From positions 32,779 to 96,778 of the forward strand of contig JBALXS010000006.1 of assembly GCA_036960485.1 (NCBI GenBank): a DNA stretch of 64,000 bases, written 5' to 3'. The notes below the pieces were generated by a model that did not search any database, was not told the origin of the DNA, and saw nothing but the letters and a program-made list of their open reading frames with translations. How positions within the stretch are numbered: the stretch's first letter is position 1; every line of letters begins with the position of its first letter. Below, in pieces: positions 16,565-25,389 of the stretch. A program made the position numbers and the translations under genes. The DNA comes from Rs1 sp036960485. GTDB taxonomy: Bacteria > Pseudomonadota > Gammaproteobacteria > Pseudomonadales > Balneatricaceae.

Positions 16565-17356
16565 ATGCATGTATCAATGATAGAGCTAAAAGCTGCATTA
16601 CGCCGTTGTTTTGAAGCCACAGGATATTTTGTGGGCCATTACGAAGATGCCGCTGAAATGATTTTGTGGTTGGAAAAGCATGGTTTGAATGGCTTAGCTG
16701 AATTCAATAGCTGCCTGCCATACATCGGCCTAGATCAAAATAAGCAGCCGAGCACCATTGTATATGAAGATAGCTCAGCCATTGTGGTAGATAGCCATAA
16801 TCGTAGTTCGCTAAATAGTATTGCAGCGGCACTAGATGTCGCTTATTTAAAATCTGTGCAAAACGGTATAGCGACCGTTACTATCCGTAATTGTCATAAT
16901 CGTAAGTTCGTTTTAAAGGCATTAACTGATTGCGGTCGCAGAGGCGTTAGTATCGTTGCCTATTGGCAAAATGGTTCCAAAGTTATCACTGAACATACAG
17001 CGGCTATAAAATCAGGGCACAAATATCCAAGTTATCATGAAGCAGTAATTGAAAAGCATGCTGACCTTCTACCTGAAATAGAACAACTGCAAAGCTTAAC
17101 TATTATCTGCAGTACTAGGGTTGATCTATCTTCTTCGCTGAAAGTGAGGGCATCTTCAACAGATATAGCTAAGAACAAGCTTATTCAAGATAAAACAATA
17201 TATGTTAGCAGCGCGCAAATAGCTGCTAACAAACTTAGCAGTGTTGAGTTTGGCATTGAAATATCAGAGCAATTATGGGCTTCTATCAATCGCATAGGTG
17301 AGGGGGTGCTGGTTGAAAGCAACGATGAGTCTCGAAAAGGGGCGGGGGCGAGTTGA
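16565..17356 (+). CDS. DUF3726-like protein, second gene of the pair
   Basis: A 263-residue cytoplasmic protein. The N-terminus (MHVSMIELKAALRRCFEAT, then EDAAEMILWLEKHGLNGL) fits the pattern I know for DUF3726 proteins: a start like MTVSLNEIE..AARGAG, then EEAG.A..WL...GL.G. Function is unknown. The central part has a possible alpha/beta core with a His-rich stretch (NCHNRKF, SGHKYPSYHEAVIEKHA). The start is ATG 16565 with AAGGAG at 16551-16556, inside the end of the preceding gene; upstream GTG/TTG extensions would run into that gene. Its two-base spacing from the first gene argues for a complex or a shared step. The family name is from memory and should be checked against Pfam. Confidence 0.65.
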   Translation: MHVSMIELKAALRRCFEATGYFVGHYEDAAEMILWLEKHGLNGLAEFNSCLPYIGLDQNKQPSTIVYEDSSAIVVDSHNRSSLNSIAAALDVAYLKSVQNGIATVTIRNCHNRKFVLKALTDCGRRGVSIVAYWQNGSKVITEHTAAIKSGHKYPSYHEAVIEKHADLLPEIEQLQSLTIICSTRVDLSSSLKVRASSTDIAKNKLIQDKTIYVSSAQIAANKLSSVEFGIEISEQLWASINRIGEGVLVESNDESRKGAGAS

Positions 17357-17388
17357 ATGATTGGGGACGAATGAGCGTTTATGGCTAC

Positions 17389-18106
17389 TTAATCACTGGC
17401 TGAATTGCGCTCCACAGAGTCAATTTCTTGTTTTGTGTCTTGCTTGAATGCGAAGTACAGCTGAGCTTCCCTTAACATATAAACAAGCTCATAATCGTCA
17501 ACATTTAAGCCTTGGTGTTGAAGAAAAAACATAGCAGCATTTTCTTCATAAGCCCACAAATCGATTCGATCTTGTGTCAACACCCTAATTAAAGAATCGA
17601 CAAAGGGAATGGTTTTGAGATCACCATTCTTGAAATTTTTTCGATTGGCTAAAAGATTTGATACCAGCAATAAACCAATTTTATACTTTCTTATATATTT
17701 ATCTCTATTAATAGTGATATGACGACTCTTTTTAGCCATTAATACTATTCTAGTGCTGCTAATAGGGCCTACCCATTTGAATCGCATTTCGCCTATTGCG
17801 GTTCTTGTCATTGAAAGTAAAAGGGTATTACTATTTCGTTGCAGTTGGCGATAATATTTTGGCTAAGGCTGGATTTATACTTTGTTTATCAAGCCTAATA
17901 CGCTGTTTTAGCGTAAGCTTTGATCAACCAATCAACCGCAGTGCCTACTAAACGCCCTTGGAGTTGAAGTAGTTATAAGGTGGGTGTTCTTGTGTGAGTA
18001 TCTGAATATGGTTAAGAGAAGCTGCGTTTGCTGAGGGCACTAAGAAAGAAGCGTTCAATGAAATAACAACTAGCAGTACATTGGTTCTGCTGCGCGATAT
18101 GAACAT
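17389..18106 (-). pseudogene. Decayed ABC-type (family 3) periplasmic solute-binding protein gene
   Basis: Reading the minus strand from ATG 18106 (GAGGA just upstream) gives a signal peptide (MFISRSRTNVLLVVISLN..SANAAS) and the mature start ILTQEHPPYNYFN, then a frameshift, then LVGTAVDWLIKAY in another frame, then several stops, then PKYYRQLQRNSNTLLLSM and a 130-residue open tail with FKWVGPISSTRIVLMAKK and the ending of a bacterial extracellular solute-binding protein of family 3. The order of pieces matches an intact protein of about 240 residues, broken by at least one frameshift and internal stops (one TGG appears changed to TAG). The open tail alone could look like a 140-residue gene, but it lacks the first half of the fold. 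Confidence 0.8.
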
Positions 18107-18604
18107 ATTTTCCTCGGTTTAAAAATCTTAGTTATATTTATGCAATGCGCAACATAGTATATCCGCAACAGATATACTGACTGTCTTGATACTTGTATGT
18201 CAATATCATTAATGTAGCGATTTTTAAATGATAGCTGACAAGATTTATATTGTTTAAGTTAAATTTAGTACTTGTACTCAGTTATTACACAGTAGAACAA
18301 GAAAGCGATGTCTTTCTAGCTATTTTAAGTTTAAATTAATGGATTATATGAGATCTCAGCACAGAGGCTGCGTTTTATCATGCCAGTTAAAAAACTGGCT
18401 AAACGTTTAACAAGTGAGAGATCTTACACTAATAGTTATTTTAGATTAGTTACGCTTATTAGGCTGTGCAGAAATATCAGTGTATAGTCTTTTTAATCAA
18501 TATCTTATCCGCCGTACACCCCACTAATATTCTTATTGACGATCATCATCAAATTTCCATATTGTGGTGTATGGTTGTATTAAAATTCAAAAGATCGAGG
18601 GATA
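18107..18604. other. Intergenic region upstream of the Bcr/CflA gene
   Basis: About 500 AT-rich bases without a recognisable gene. A perfect hairpin GCCAGTT-AAAA-AACTGGC lies at 18382-18399 and a ten-base palindrome TGAGATCTCA at 18349-18358; neither has a T run or known meaning. The Bcr/CflA promoter should lie in the last 100 bases, and GAGGGAT precedes its ATG. Confidence 0.5.
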
Positions 18605-19813
18605 ATGAACACTCAAACTCAGGCTGTAATTAAGCCGCATATTGCTATCTTAATCGTGTTGTCTGCGATAGGGCCAGTAGCATTAAATATTTTCTTGCCG
18701 TCTATGCCAAGCCTCACAGAGTCTTTAAATACTAGTTACGATATTGCTCAGCTGACACTAACATTATATTTAGTTGCGACAGCAGTATCCCAGCTGATAT
18801 TAGGTCCCTTATCCGATAAATATGGGCGCAGACCTGTGATACTGGGAGGCGTTTTTATTTATGTAGTTGCTAGCCTTGCCTGCGCTTTTGCTTTTAATAT
18901 TGAGCAGTTAATTATCGGTAGAATATTTCAAGCAGCAGGAGGTTGTGCCGGAATTGTGATTACCCGAGCCATCGTAAGAGATTTATATGATCAGCAAAAA
19001 GCCACTAGTATATTAGGCTATATGACCATGATAATGGCCATTGCTCCTATGTTATCGCCAATTATTGGTGGATATTTAGACCAATGGTATAGCTGGCGCG
19101 CCAGTTTCTATTTAGTTTCACTGTTTGGTTTTGGGTTATTAGTCATCAGTGCGACTAAGCTGCATGAAACTAATCACCAATTGGTTAGTGACATGAAACT
19201 CAATAATATTTTTTCTAAATACAAAGTGTTGTTAGTAAGGCGCCAGTATTTAGGATACGTATTAGGTACCTCTTTTGGCTCAGCGGTGTTCTTCGCTTTT
19301 ATCGCCGGCGCTCCTTTTTACGCCACTCAGGTACTAGGGCTATTACCGAGCGAATATGGCTTTTACTTTATTATGGTTTCTTGCGGTTATATGAGCGGAA
19401 ATTTCATATCAGGGCGCTTTGCTACCAAGTTATCCGGCCAATTAATGTTAAGAATTGGCAGTGTCGTGTTGGTTTTAGGCGCTAGCGTACTCGTTTATTT
19501 CAGTTACGTTGGATTTTCGCATCCAGCATATCTGTTTATGCCAATGGCGCTTATAGCTTGTTCCAACGGCATTGCGATCCCCAATGGAATGGCAGGTGCC
19601 TTAAGCGTTGAGCCTAAGCTGGCAGGCACTGCATCAGGTTTAGCAGGGTTTTTGCAAATAATATTAGGTGCCGCTGCAACGTTTGTGGTGGGTTTTGTAC
19701 ACGATGGAACCGCAATACCAATGGTGGTTGCGATGGTGGTGTGTGCATTGCTTTCAGTGCTGTTTTTTCAAGTGATGGTGCAGCATAACAGTGCAGTAAA
19801 ACCTGTGGGTTAG
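18605..19813 (+). CDS. Bcr/CflA-family multidrug efflux transporter (MFS)
   Basis: A 402-residue inner-membrane protein with 12 predicted helices of the DHA1 (drug:H+ antiporter, 12 TM) group. Motif A lies between helices 2 and 3 (LGPLSDKYGRRPVILGG, about 67-83), and the Bcr/CflA-specific RAIVRDLYD follows helix 4 (about 123). Relatives export bicyclomycin, chloramphenicol, sulfonamides or cysteine. GAGGGATA precedes the ATG. It stands alone between a decayed gene and a lipoprotein gene; no adjacent regulator is seen. Substrate cannot be predicted. Confidence 0.9.
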   Translation: MNTQTQAVIKPHIAILIVLSAIGPVALNIFLPSMPSLTESLNTSYDIAQLTLTLYLVATAVSQLILGPLSDKYGRRPVILGGVFIYVVASLACAFAFNIEQLIIGRIFQAAGGCAGIVITRAIVRDLYDQQKATSILGYMTMIMAIAPMLSPIIGGYLDQWYSWRASFYLVSLFGFGLLVISATKLHETNHQLVSDMKLNNIFSKYKVLLVRRQYLGYVLGTSFGSAVFFAFIAGAPFYATQVLGLLPSEYGFYFIMVSCGYMSGNFISGRFATKLSGQLMLRIGSVVLVLGASVLVYFSYVGFSHPAYLFMPMALIACSNGIAIPNGMAGALSVEPKLAGTASGLAGFLQIILGAAATFVVGFVHDGTAIPMVVAMVVCALLSVLFFQVMVQHNSAVKPVG

Positions 19814-20016
19814 ATTTAAAAAAGTAACTTTACAGAGAGGCCATTTAGCACACCAAGCTACAGTTAAAAAGCTTAAGCTAGAAGCTCTTGCTGCTATATA
19901 TGTTGTAGTATTATTCGTTCTGGATGGAAGCTAGTTAGGATAGAGATTTATCCTATTGACTTATATTTGAATGTGCTTATATTCAAGCATACAAACAACA
20001 AATAGGGATATGAATT

Positions 20017-20400
20017 GTGATTAAACCAGTTAGAACTTTTTCAGCTATTGCTGTTATGTTTACTTTAGCAGCCTGTAATGGAGGTATTAAACCAGAGCAG
20101 CAAGAAGAGATATTAAGTACCCCTTCTCTCAACAATGAACAACTTATGGCTGCAGTGAATGGGAAAAGCTTCTCCGCTAATATATTGTCTGGTAGCCACC
20201 CGGGTAAGTACGTTTTTAAGTATGATGTTGATGGTACCTTATATATCCAAACATCTAGATATAACAGTACACGACAGTGGTCTATAAAAGATGCAACACT
20301 ATGTGTAGAAACATGTCACCAATACTATCAAGATGATGCCACGGGTAATCTCTATGGTAAAACTGATGGTAAAATATCAATAGTCTTGAAGCCACAATAA
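20017..20400 (+). CDS. Small putative lipoprotein
   Basis: A 127-residue protein with a type II signal peptide: MIKPVRTFSAIAVMFTLAAC, with the lipobox LAAC and acylated Cys at about 20, followed by an N/G/I tail without an Asp at +2, so outer-membrane sorting is likely. The mature part is short and polar (KYVFKYDVDGTLYIQ, an Arg-Gln-Trp stretch, two Cys in LCVETCHQYY) and matches no family I know. The start is GTG at 20017, with AGGGA eight bases upstream; the nearby ATG at 20010 stops after four codons. Confidence 0.65.
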   Translation: MIKPVRTFSAIAVMFTLAACNGGIKPEQQEEILSTPSLNNEQLMAAVNGKSFSANILSGSHPGKYVFKYDVDGTLYIQTSRYNSTRQWSIKDATLCVETCHQYYQDDATGNLYGKTDGKISIVLKPQ

Positions 20401-20883
20401 TTATTATATATTTGATTACAGTGCTAAAGCTCTCAAACGAAAGGTTTTGGGGGTTTTAACCGCAAGTTGATAAAAGTAGCACTGCTACTAAATTAATACC
20501 TATCTTCAATTTTCCTCATCTTAGAGAGATTAACAAATTTAACTTTATTGATCCTCTCTAAGGTTTACTATTATTTCCTTAAAAATTTCACTCAACGTTG
20601 AAGCGGTATTACAAAGGGCTGTGTAGCTGTCGTTGTAAATCCCGATTAAATCAATACAGGTTGGAGTTGGAGGAAGCTATCAATAGTTAGAGAAGTGAGT
20701 TAAAGGTGTTTTGATTACTTAGCCAGCTTCCGGCTTGAAAGTTTTATAGAGCAAGAATGATTTTGCTTTTGATTAGCTTATTAGTCTTGATAACAGTAGA
20801 GCTAGTAACAGAACAGATTATCATGCCAGCAATAACAGTTACTATTGAGTATTTAAGCATTAATAGTTTTTCTATTTCATGTC

Positions 20884-20983
20884 NNNNNNNNNNNNNNNNN
20901 NNNNNNNNNNNNNNNNNNNNNNNNNNNNNNNNNNNNNNNNNNNNNNNNNNNNNNNNNNNNNNNNNNNNNNNNNNNNNNNNNNN
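20884..20983. other. Assembly gap (100 N)
   Basis: Exactly 100 N, the conventional filler for a scaffold join of unknown true length. Any gene content and the real distance between the lipoprotein and porin genes are therefore unknown. Reading frames that run through it are artefacts. Confidence 0.99.
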
Positions 20984-21069
20984 ATATTGCATTGCATTAC
21001 GCTATACCCCTTATTCCTATTAGCTTGCATACTACTTAAGTTAAAAAGTTCAATTTTTTTTTAGAAATA

Positions 21070-21085
21070 CTGAACAATCGTTCAG
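21070..21085. promoter_or_regulatory. Dyad upstream of the porin gene (TetR-type operator candidate)
   Basis: CTGAAC-AATC-GTTCAG is a six-base inverted repeat with a four-base centre, the TGAAC..GTTCA pattern bound by many TetR/AcrR-family repressors. It lies 170 bases upstream of the porin ATG. No TetR gene is in the window; one could lie in the unsequenced gap. Confidence 0.35.
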
Positions 21086-21254
21086 TTGTGTAGTCTGATA
21101 GACAAATAAAACAGATAACGTACCAAATTCATTTAATTTTCTCCTAGTGCTTCTTTGGATATCACAGTGTGGTATTACAAGCTATTTTAGGGACAAGGTT
21201 CACTTTAATGTTGGTAGTTAATAAATTAACTGCTAATCACTCATGGAGTTTGAT

Positions 21255-22490
21255 ATGTTAATCAAACGCACATTACTTGTTACAGCAATTCTAGCGACTA
21301 GCTATTCACAGATGGCAGCCGCCGAAGAGAGTGCTGGTTTTATCGCGGGTAGTAAATTAGATTTAAATTTACGTACCTTTTATTTTCATCGTGATCGTAA
21401 GCCTAGTGGATCAGATGATTCTATTGCGCTTACTCAAGGCTTACGCCTAAATTTTGAATCAGGTTATTTTAATAACATCATCGGCTTTGATGCATCTATT
21501 TTTGCTGTAGGTGCACTTAGCGCTAAAGACGATGAAGGGGGAACTAGCACCTTACGTACTACCAGTAACGGAGAACAAAAAGGCTATGCAAAGTTCGGCC
21601 AAGCTTACGCTAAAGTTAAATTGGGCGAGAACTCTGGGTTAAAAATTGGTCGTATGACAATTAATACCCCATTGTTAGATGATTCGGATTCACGAGTAAC
21701 ACCTAGCTCGACACAGGGTGTTTATGCTTTTACTCAATATCAAAATATAGATTTATACGGGATCTGGACTGATAGAGGCTCTGCTAAAACGAGCGAGCAA
21801 TTTAATGAGTACACTGATACTAACGGTGATGACTATTCAGTAGGAATCGTCGGTGGTGGTTATAAGTTTAACTCAGGTGTAAAACTAGATCTTGCATACG
21901 GTGAAGCTGATAATGTTCTTAGCCAAACTTATGTAAGCGCTAGCTACCCAATTGCATTATCTGCAAAAGATCAGTTGAACTTATCAAGTACTTTTTATCA
22001 TGGCGAAGCCGATGGCGAAGGTGCTCAAACCAATGTAGGTGCTGATTACAGCAGCAACTTATATAGCTTAAGCGGCCAATGGGTTCGTGATAACAAAAAA
22101 TTAACATTGGCGTATCAGAAAGTTAATGGTGATGAGTATCAGGAATCTTGGGACGACTTTAGTAACGATGATACCGGTTTGTATTCAAGTAACTCTGTGC
22201 AATTTTTAGATTTTGATCGTGCAGAAGAACGTTCAGTTCAGGCGAGAGTTGATTACGATGTAACGGCTATAAAAGGTCTTTCATTGATGGCTCGTTATAT
22301 TCGCGGCGACAACATCAAGCGTAGTGATGGACAAGAAGGCAAAGAATGGGAGCGTGATTTAGAAGCAAAATACGCTTTTCAAAATGTAGATGGATTATCT
22401 CTTCGTTTACGTAATGCCACAGTACGTTCAACTGAAACAACAGACGTTGACGAAAATCGCCTGATTCTTGATTACAATATACCACTGTAA
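21255..22490 (+). CDS. OprD-family outer membrane porin
   Basis: A 411-residue beta-barrel protein. Signal peptide to about residue 24 (LLVTAILATSYSQMAAA|EES). The OprD pattern follows: AGSKLDLNLRTFYFHRD near the start, FESGYFNNIIGFDASIFAVG, then alternating amphipathic strands, ending LRLRN..., DENRLILDYNIPL. OprD channels take up basic amino acids, aromatic acids or similar small solutes. I start at ATG 21255, with GGAG six bases upstream; ATG 21243 overlaps that ribosome binding site. A strong intrinsic terminator follows at 22543. Substrate unknown. Confidence 0.88.
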   Translation: MLIKRTLLVTAILATSYSQMAAAEESAGFIAGSKLDLNLRTFYFHRDRKPSGSDDSIALTQGLRLNFESGYFNNIIGFDASIFAVGALSAKDDEGGTSTLRTTSNGEQKGYAKFGQAYAKVKLGENSGLKIGRMTINTPLLDDSDSRVTPSSTQGVYAFTQYQNIDLYGIWTDRGSAKTSEQFNEYTDTNGDDYSVGIVGGGYKFNSGVKLDLAYGEADNVLSQTYVSASYPIALSAKDQLNLSSTFYHGEADGEGAQTNVGADYSSNLYSLSGQWVRDNKKLTLAYQKVNGDEYQESWDDFSNDDTGLYSSNSVQFLDFDRAEERSVQARVDYDVTAIKGLSLMARYIRGDNIKRSDGQEGKEWERDLEAKYAFQNVDGLSLRLRNATVRSTETTDVDENRLILDYNIPL

Positions 22491-22542
22491 TATCGATAGT
22501 TACTAGGTCAAGAGCCTGTGTAATGCCATTCCCGATTAAGAT

Positions 22543-22568
22543 AAAAAACCGCCATGTGGCGGTTTTTT
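22543..22568 (+). terminator. Intrinsic terminator after the porin gene
   Basis: AAAAAACCGCCA-TG-TGGCGGTTTTTT: a GC-rich perfect stem with a T run, 53 bases past the porin stop. The symmetrical A/T flanks would allow it to work on both strands. Confidence 0.9.
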
Positions 22569-23315
22569 TATTTATTATTTAAACAAGTTTTTTACAGCAA
22601 CTAATAACTAGTTCTAAACCACCAACGCTGACAGTCATAGTCACCGCAGATGATCCTATACTAAGCTTTGTAAAAATCACTTTGCAGTAGCTCTGAATAT
22701 CTATACAACGAATACTCGCTGAACAAAGCAGCATTAAGCGAGTACCTAAATTTTTTACACTCCTATAAAAAGCGCCGTGAAATGTTCTTCCAGTAACTGC
22801 AATTTACCGGACACTTATTAATATTTATTGAGCAACATCAATAGAGCTAAAAGTTGATCGGTTACCGCTATTAGTGGCTGACCTTGGCGTTAATGCACTT
22901 ATTAACGGGGAGGGGGGTTGGTAAATAACTAGTCGCGCTTGCTGTTTATTAGTTATCAAATTGTGCAGACTGCTTGAATTACTCACCACTGAAATACCAT
23001 TCGGCTATATCGTCTAGTTTAGCTTTAAGCTCTTCCCAGCTTGCTATCACTTGAGTCAGTAAACGCCAGAGTGTATCACCGCTATTATGTTCACAAATGC
23101 GGCAAACTTCATGTTGATCAGGCCATCGATACGCTCTTCCTCTGCTGTGACTAAAGGAGGACTAAGTGGCCATTAACAGAGTTGTTATCTTCTCGATCTG
23201 GGTTTGGGTATTTTTGAGTTTTGCTGTTCTCAGGATATCCTCTGCGGTAAATGTTTGTTCAGGTCTTTTACGCGATCAAGGTGGTTTAACTTTGGTTCTA
23301 GAAGAGCTAAATCGG
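22569..23315. other. Intergenic region with no supportable gene
   Basis: About 750 bases between the porin terminator and the stop of the minus-strand peptidase gene. Two overlapping minus-strand frames near 22979-23165 are open for about 60 codons each but have no start codon with a ribosome binding site and match nothing I know; they may be a relic. A plus-strand frame at 23166-23456 overlaps the peptidase gene's end antisense and looks fortuitous. Confidence 0.5.
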
Positions 23316-23942
23316 TTACCAAATAGCGCCAGCTACCCCTTCATCATACGCTTTTTCAGGGCCGCATTTTGCACTAAAATATGGGTGTCGCGGATATTCA
23401 CGCTCGAAATATTCACGCGTATGCTCCAGTGCGATAGCTTTAGATACCCCCAGTAGTTCACCGGCGATATGGTTGCGCTGAATGGCTTGGCACTCTGTTT
23501 TCTGCTCGTTAAGCTCACCCCGTATATGCATTACCTCGTGAGTAAAAAGCATTAAACTATAGCGCTGTGTACTATCCACTTGGTGCGGGTCAGCTAGATA
23601 GTCCATTAGTTTATCACACCAGCTTAACTGGAAAACGATGTCTCCAGTGCGAGGGTTGGCGTGGCCTATAACATTGATACTACTATCGAACATTGCATCA
23701 AAGGCGGTGTTGCAATGCACTTGTGCTGGTTTTCCATCGGCTAAAATGGATGCCTTTTCAGATAAGAATGACTCAAAGTGCATTTTTTTTAAAGGTGTCC
23801 AAGCGGTAATTAAAGCAACACTAAGGCAGATACCAAAATAAACTTTACTAGCGGTATTGAAACCGTCGACACTGCTACGCGAATTATTTAATTCACGCAG
23901 CGCTAGCCACATGAAAAAAAGGGCAATGATCAGCAATAACAT
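23316..23942 (-). CDS. Putative membrane-anchored HExxH metallopeptidase
   Basis: A 208-residue protein. Two hydrophobic segments (about 1-17 and 34-47) anchor the N-terminus; the rest is soluble. The sequence FTHEVMHIRGELNEQKTECQA (HEVMH at 135-139) has the zinc-peptidase HExxH motif, and E150 about ten residues on is a plausible third ligand. Upstream, GHANPRTGDIVFQLSWCDKL is the type of substrate-edge strand seen in compact zincins. I know no named family. AlphaFold-style modelling would test whether the two His and E150 converge. It is monocistronic, tail-to-nothing, and divergent from the hydroxylase gene at 24054. Confidence 0.6.
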   Translation of the reverse strand: MLLLIIALFFMWLALRELNNSRSSVDGFNTASKVYFGICLSVALITAWTPLKKMHFESFLSEKASILADGKPAQVHCNTAFDAMFDSSINVIGHANPRTGDIVFQLSWCDKLMDYLADPHQVDSTQRYSLMLFTHEVMHIRGELNEQKTECQAIQRNHIAGELLGVSKAIALEHTREYFEREYPRHPYFSAKCGPEKAYDEGVAGAIW

Positions 23943-24053
23943 TTAAAGCCTCTTTATCTATCAATTACTAATAAATCACAGTATATATTGGCGCTTTTGA
24001 TTTTACTTAGAATTACAGTAAACTAGTCGCAAAATTAGGTCATAAGGAATGAC

Positions 24054-25190
24054 ATGTTAAAGAAAATATTTCGCAATGATAGTTTTCAGTTTGGCGAAGG
24101 AGCCATTAGTGGTTACATTGCCGCGATGCTGGCGGTGCTTTGTTTTTTTGGGGTGCTGTCGTTCCACTACCCACAGTATTTAACCACGCCTGAGTTACGG
24201 GTTAATTACAATACTGAACTTTTGCGCCAGCTGCTATTCGTCTGTTTAATATTGTCAGGCTCTTTAGGTCTGCTGAACTTTGTGCGTAACAAAAACAAGC
24301 GCCTCGGGCTTTTTGCTTGGTTTTTTGTGCTGTTATCAATAGCGTTCGGCGGCCATGAAGTAGAGGTTGGTGAATATCAAAGCAGCATGATTTACCTAGG
24401 CATGGATTGGTTCATTCTTGATATGCTGGGTTCTACTTTGATTTTTGTATTCATCGAAAAGCTTATTCCGCATCGCAAACAGCAATCAGTGCTGCGCCCA
24501 CATTGGCAAGGCGATTTGAATCACTTCTTTGTCAATCATTTGCTGGTTGGTATCATTTTATTGATCACCAACTTATTTGTGCACAATGCTTTTGGCTGGG
24601 CCGTGTTTGCATCAGTACAAGGCTTTATCAACCAAATGCCACTGTGGTTGCAGATATTTAGCATTGTTTTAATTGCCGATTTAGCACAGTATGTTACCCA
24701 TAAGTTCTATCATGAAGTGCCTGTTTTGTGGCGTTTTCATGCGGTGCATCACAGCGCTAAATATATGGATTGGCTAGCGGGTTCTCGTCAGCATATTTTG
24801 GAATTAATAGTGACTCGCTCGTTAGTATTAACGCCAATATTCTTACTGGGTTTTTCTAAACAAGTGATCGATCTCTATGTCATTATTGTGGGAATACAAG
24901 CGGTATTTAATCACGCCAATGTGCGTATTAACTTTGGCTGGTTAAAGTATATTATTGTTACTCCACAGTTTCATCACTGGCATCACTCATCTGATGACGC
25001 CGCGATAGATCGCAACTATGCGGCCCATTTTTCCTTTTTAGATTATCTGTTTGGCAGTGCAGTAAAGGGGCAAAAAGAATGGCCAGAGGCATACGGAGTA
25101 GTAGGAGATTATGTGCCAGAGGGTATGTATAAGCAGCAAAAATTCCCGTTTAAATCAGTGTGGCGTATGCTTAAAAAGCGCAAGTTGTAA
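24054..25190 (+). CDS. Sterol desaturase / fatty acid hydroxylase family protein
   Basis: A 378-residue integral membrane di-iron enzyme. About five or six hydrophobic helices fill the first 200 residues, followed by the histidine clusters of the family: HKFYHEVP (about 221), FHAVHHSAKYMDW (about 233), and, near the end, QFHHWHHSSDDAAIDRNYAAHF (HHWHH about 308). These clusters bind the di-iron centre that hydroxylates or desaturates lipid C-H bonds. Bacterial members act on sterols, carotenoids, ornithine lipids or alkylglycerol ethers; the target here is unknown. AAGGAATGAC precedes the ATG. Confidence 0.85.
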   Translation: MLKKIFRNDSFQFGEGAISGYIAAMLAVLCFFGVLSFHYPQYLTTPELRVNYNTELLRQLLFVCLILSGSLGLLNFVRNKNKRLGLFAWFFVLLSIAFGGHEVEVGEYQSSMIYLGMDWFILDMLGSTLIFVFIEKLIPHRKQQSVLRPHWQGDLNHFFVNHLLVGIILLITNLFVHNAFGWAVFASVQGFINQMPLWLQIFSIVLIADLAQYVTHKFYHEVPVLWRFHAVHHSAKYMDWLAGSRQHILELIVTRSLVLTPIFLLGFSKQVIDLYVIIVGIQAVFNHANVRINFGWLKYIIVTPQFHHWHHSSDDAAIDRNYAAHFSFLDYLFGSAVKGQKEWPEAYGVVGDYVPEGMYKQQKFPFKSVWRMLKKRKL

Positions 25191-25389
25191 TGCTAGGGGA
25201 TTGTTCGCTGCGTATTTTATTTATAGATTGCTACTTAATTGTACAGCGGCGCTAAAGAGTGTGTTCATGAAAATAGTGCATAAGTATATGACTAAATTTC
25301 ATATTTAAATCTAACATAATCAGTATTAAGCTCTGGTAATCTACAGGTACGAAGAAGGTATCTTAATTAAAACATACAGGGAGCACAAT

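Larger units (their letters stand above)
20401..21254. other. Intergenic region interrupted by the assembly gap
   Basis: No gene can be supported on either side of the run of N. A minus-strand frame from the gap down to 20744 encodes a short hydrophobic peptide without a ribosome binding site and may be the end of something lost in the gap. The right part (20984-21254) is the porin gene's leader and holds one TetR-type dyad. Confidence 0.5.

Noticed and set aside
20401..20883. Possible remnant gene left of the assembly gap
   Set aside because: Translations in several frames gave only short unrecognisable stretches.
20744..20992. Open frames running through the N block on both strands
   Set aside because: They are continuous only because N codons were read as amino acids; the remaining 38-codon hydrophobic tail on the minus strand lacks a ribosome binding site.
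22979..23165. Two overlapping minus-strand frames of about 60 codons
   Set aside because: No start codon with ribosome binding site and no recognisable similarity; perhaps a relic but not supportable.
23166..23456. Plus-strand open frame of 96 codons
   Set aside because: Its second half is antisense to the peptidase gene's 3' end, and its composition does not look like a protein family; the GTG has an AGGAGG-like stretch before it, which I treat as chance.
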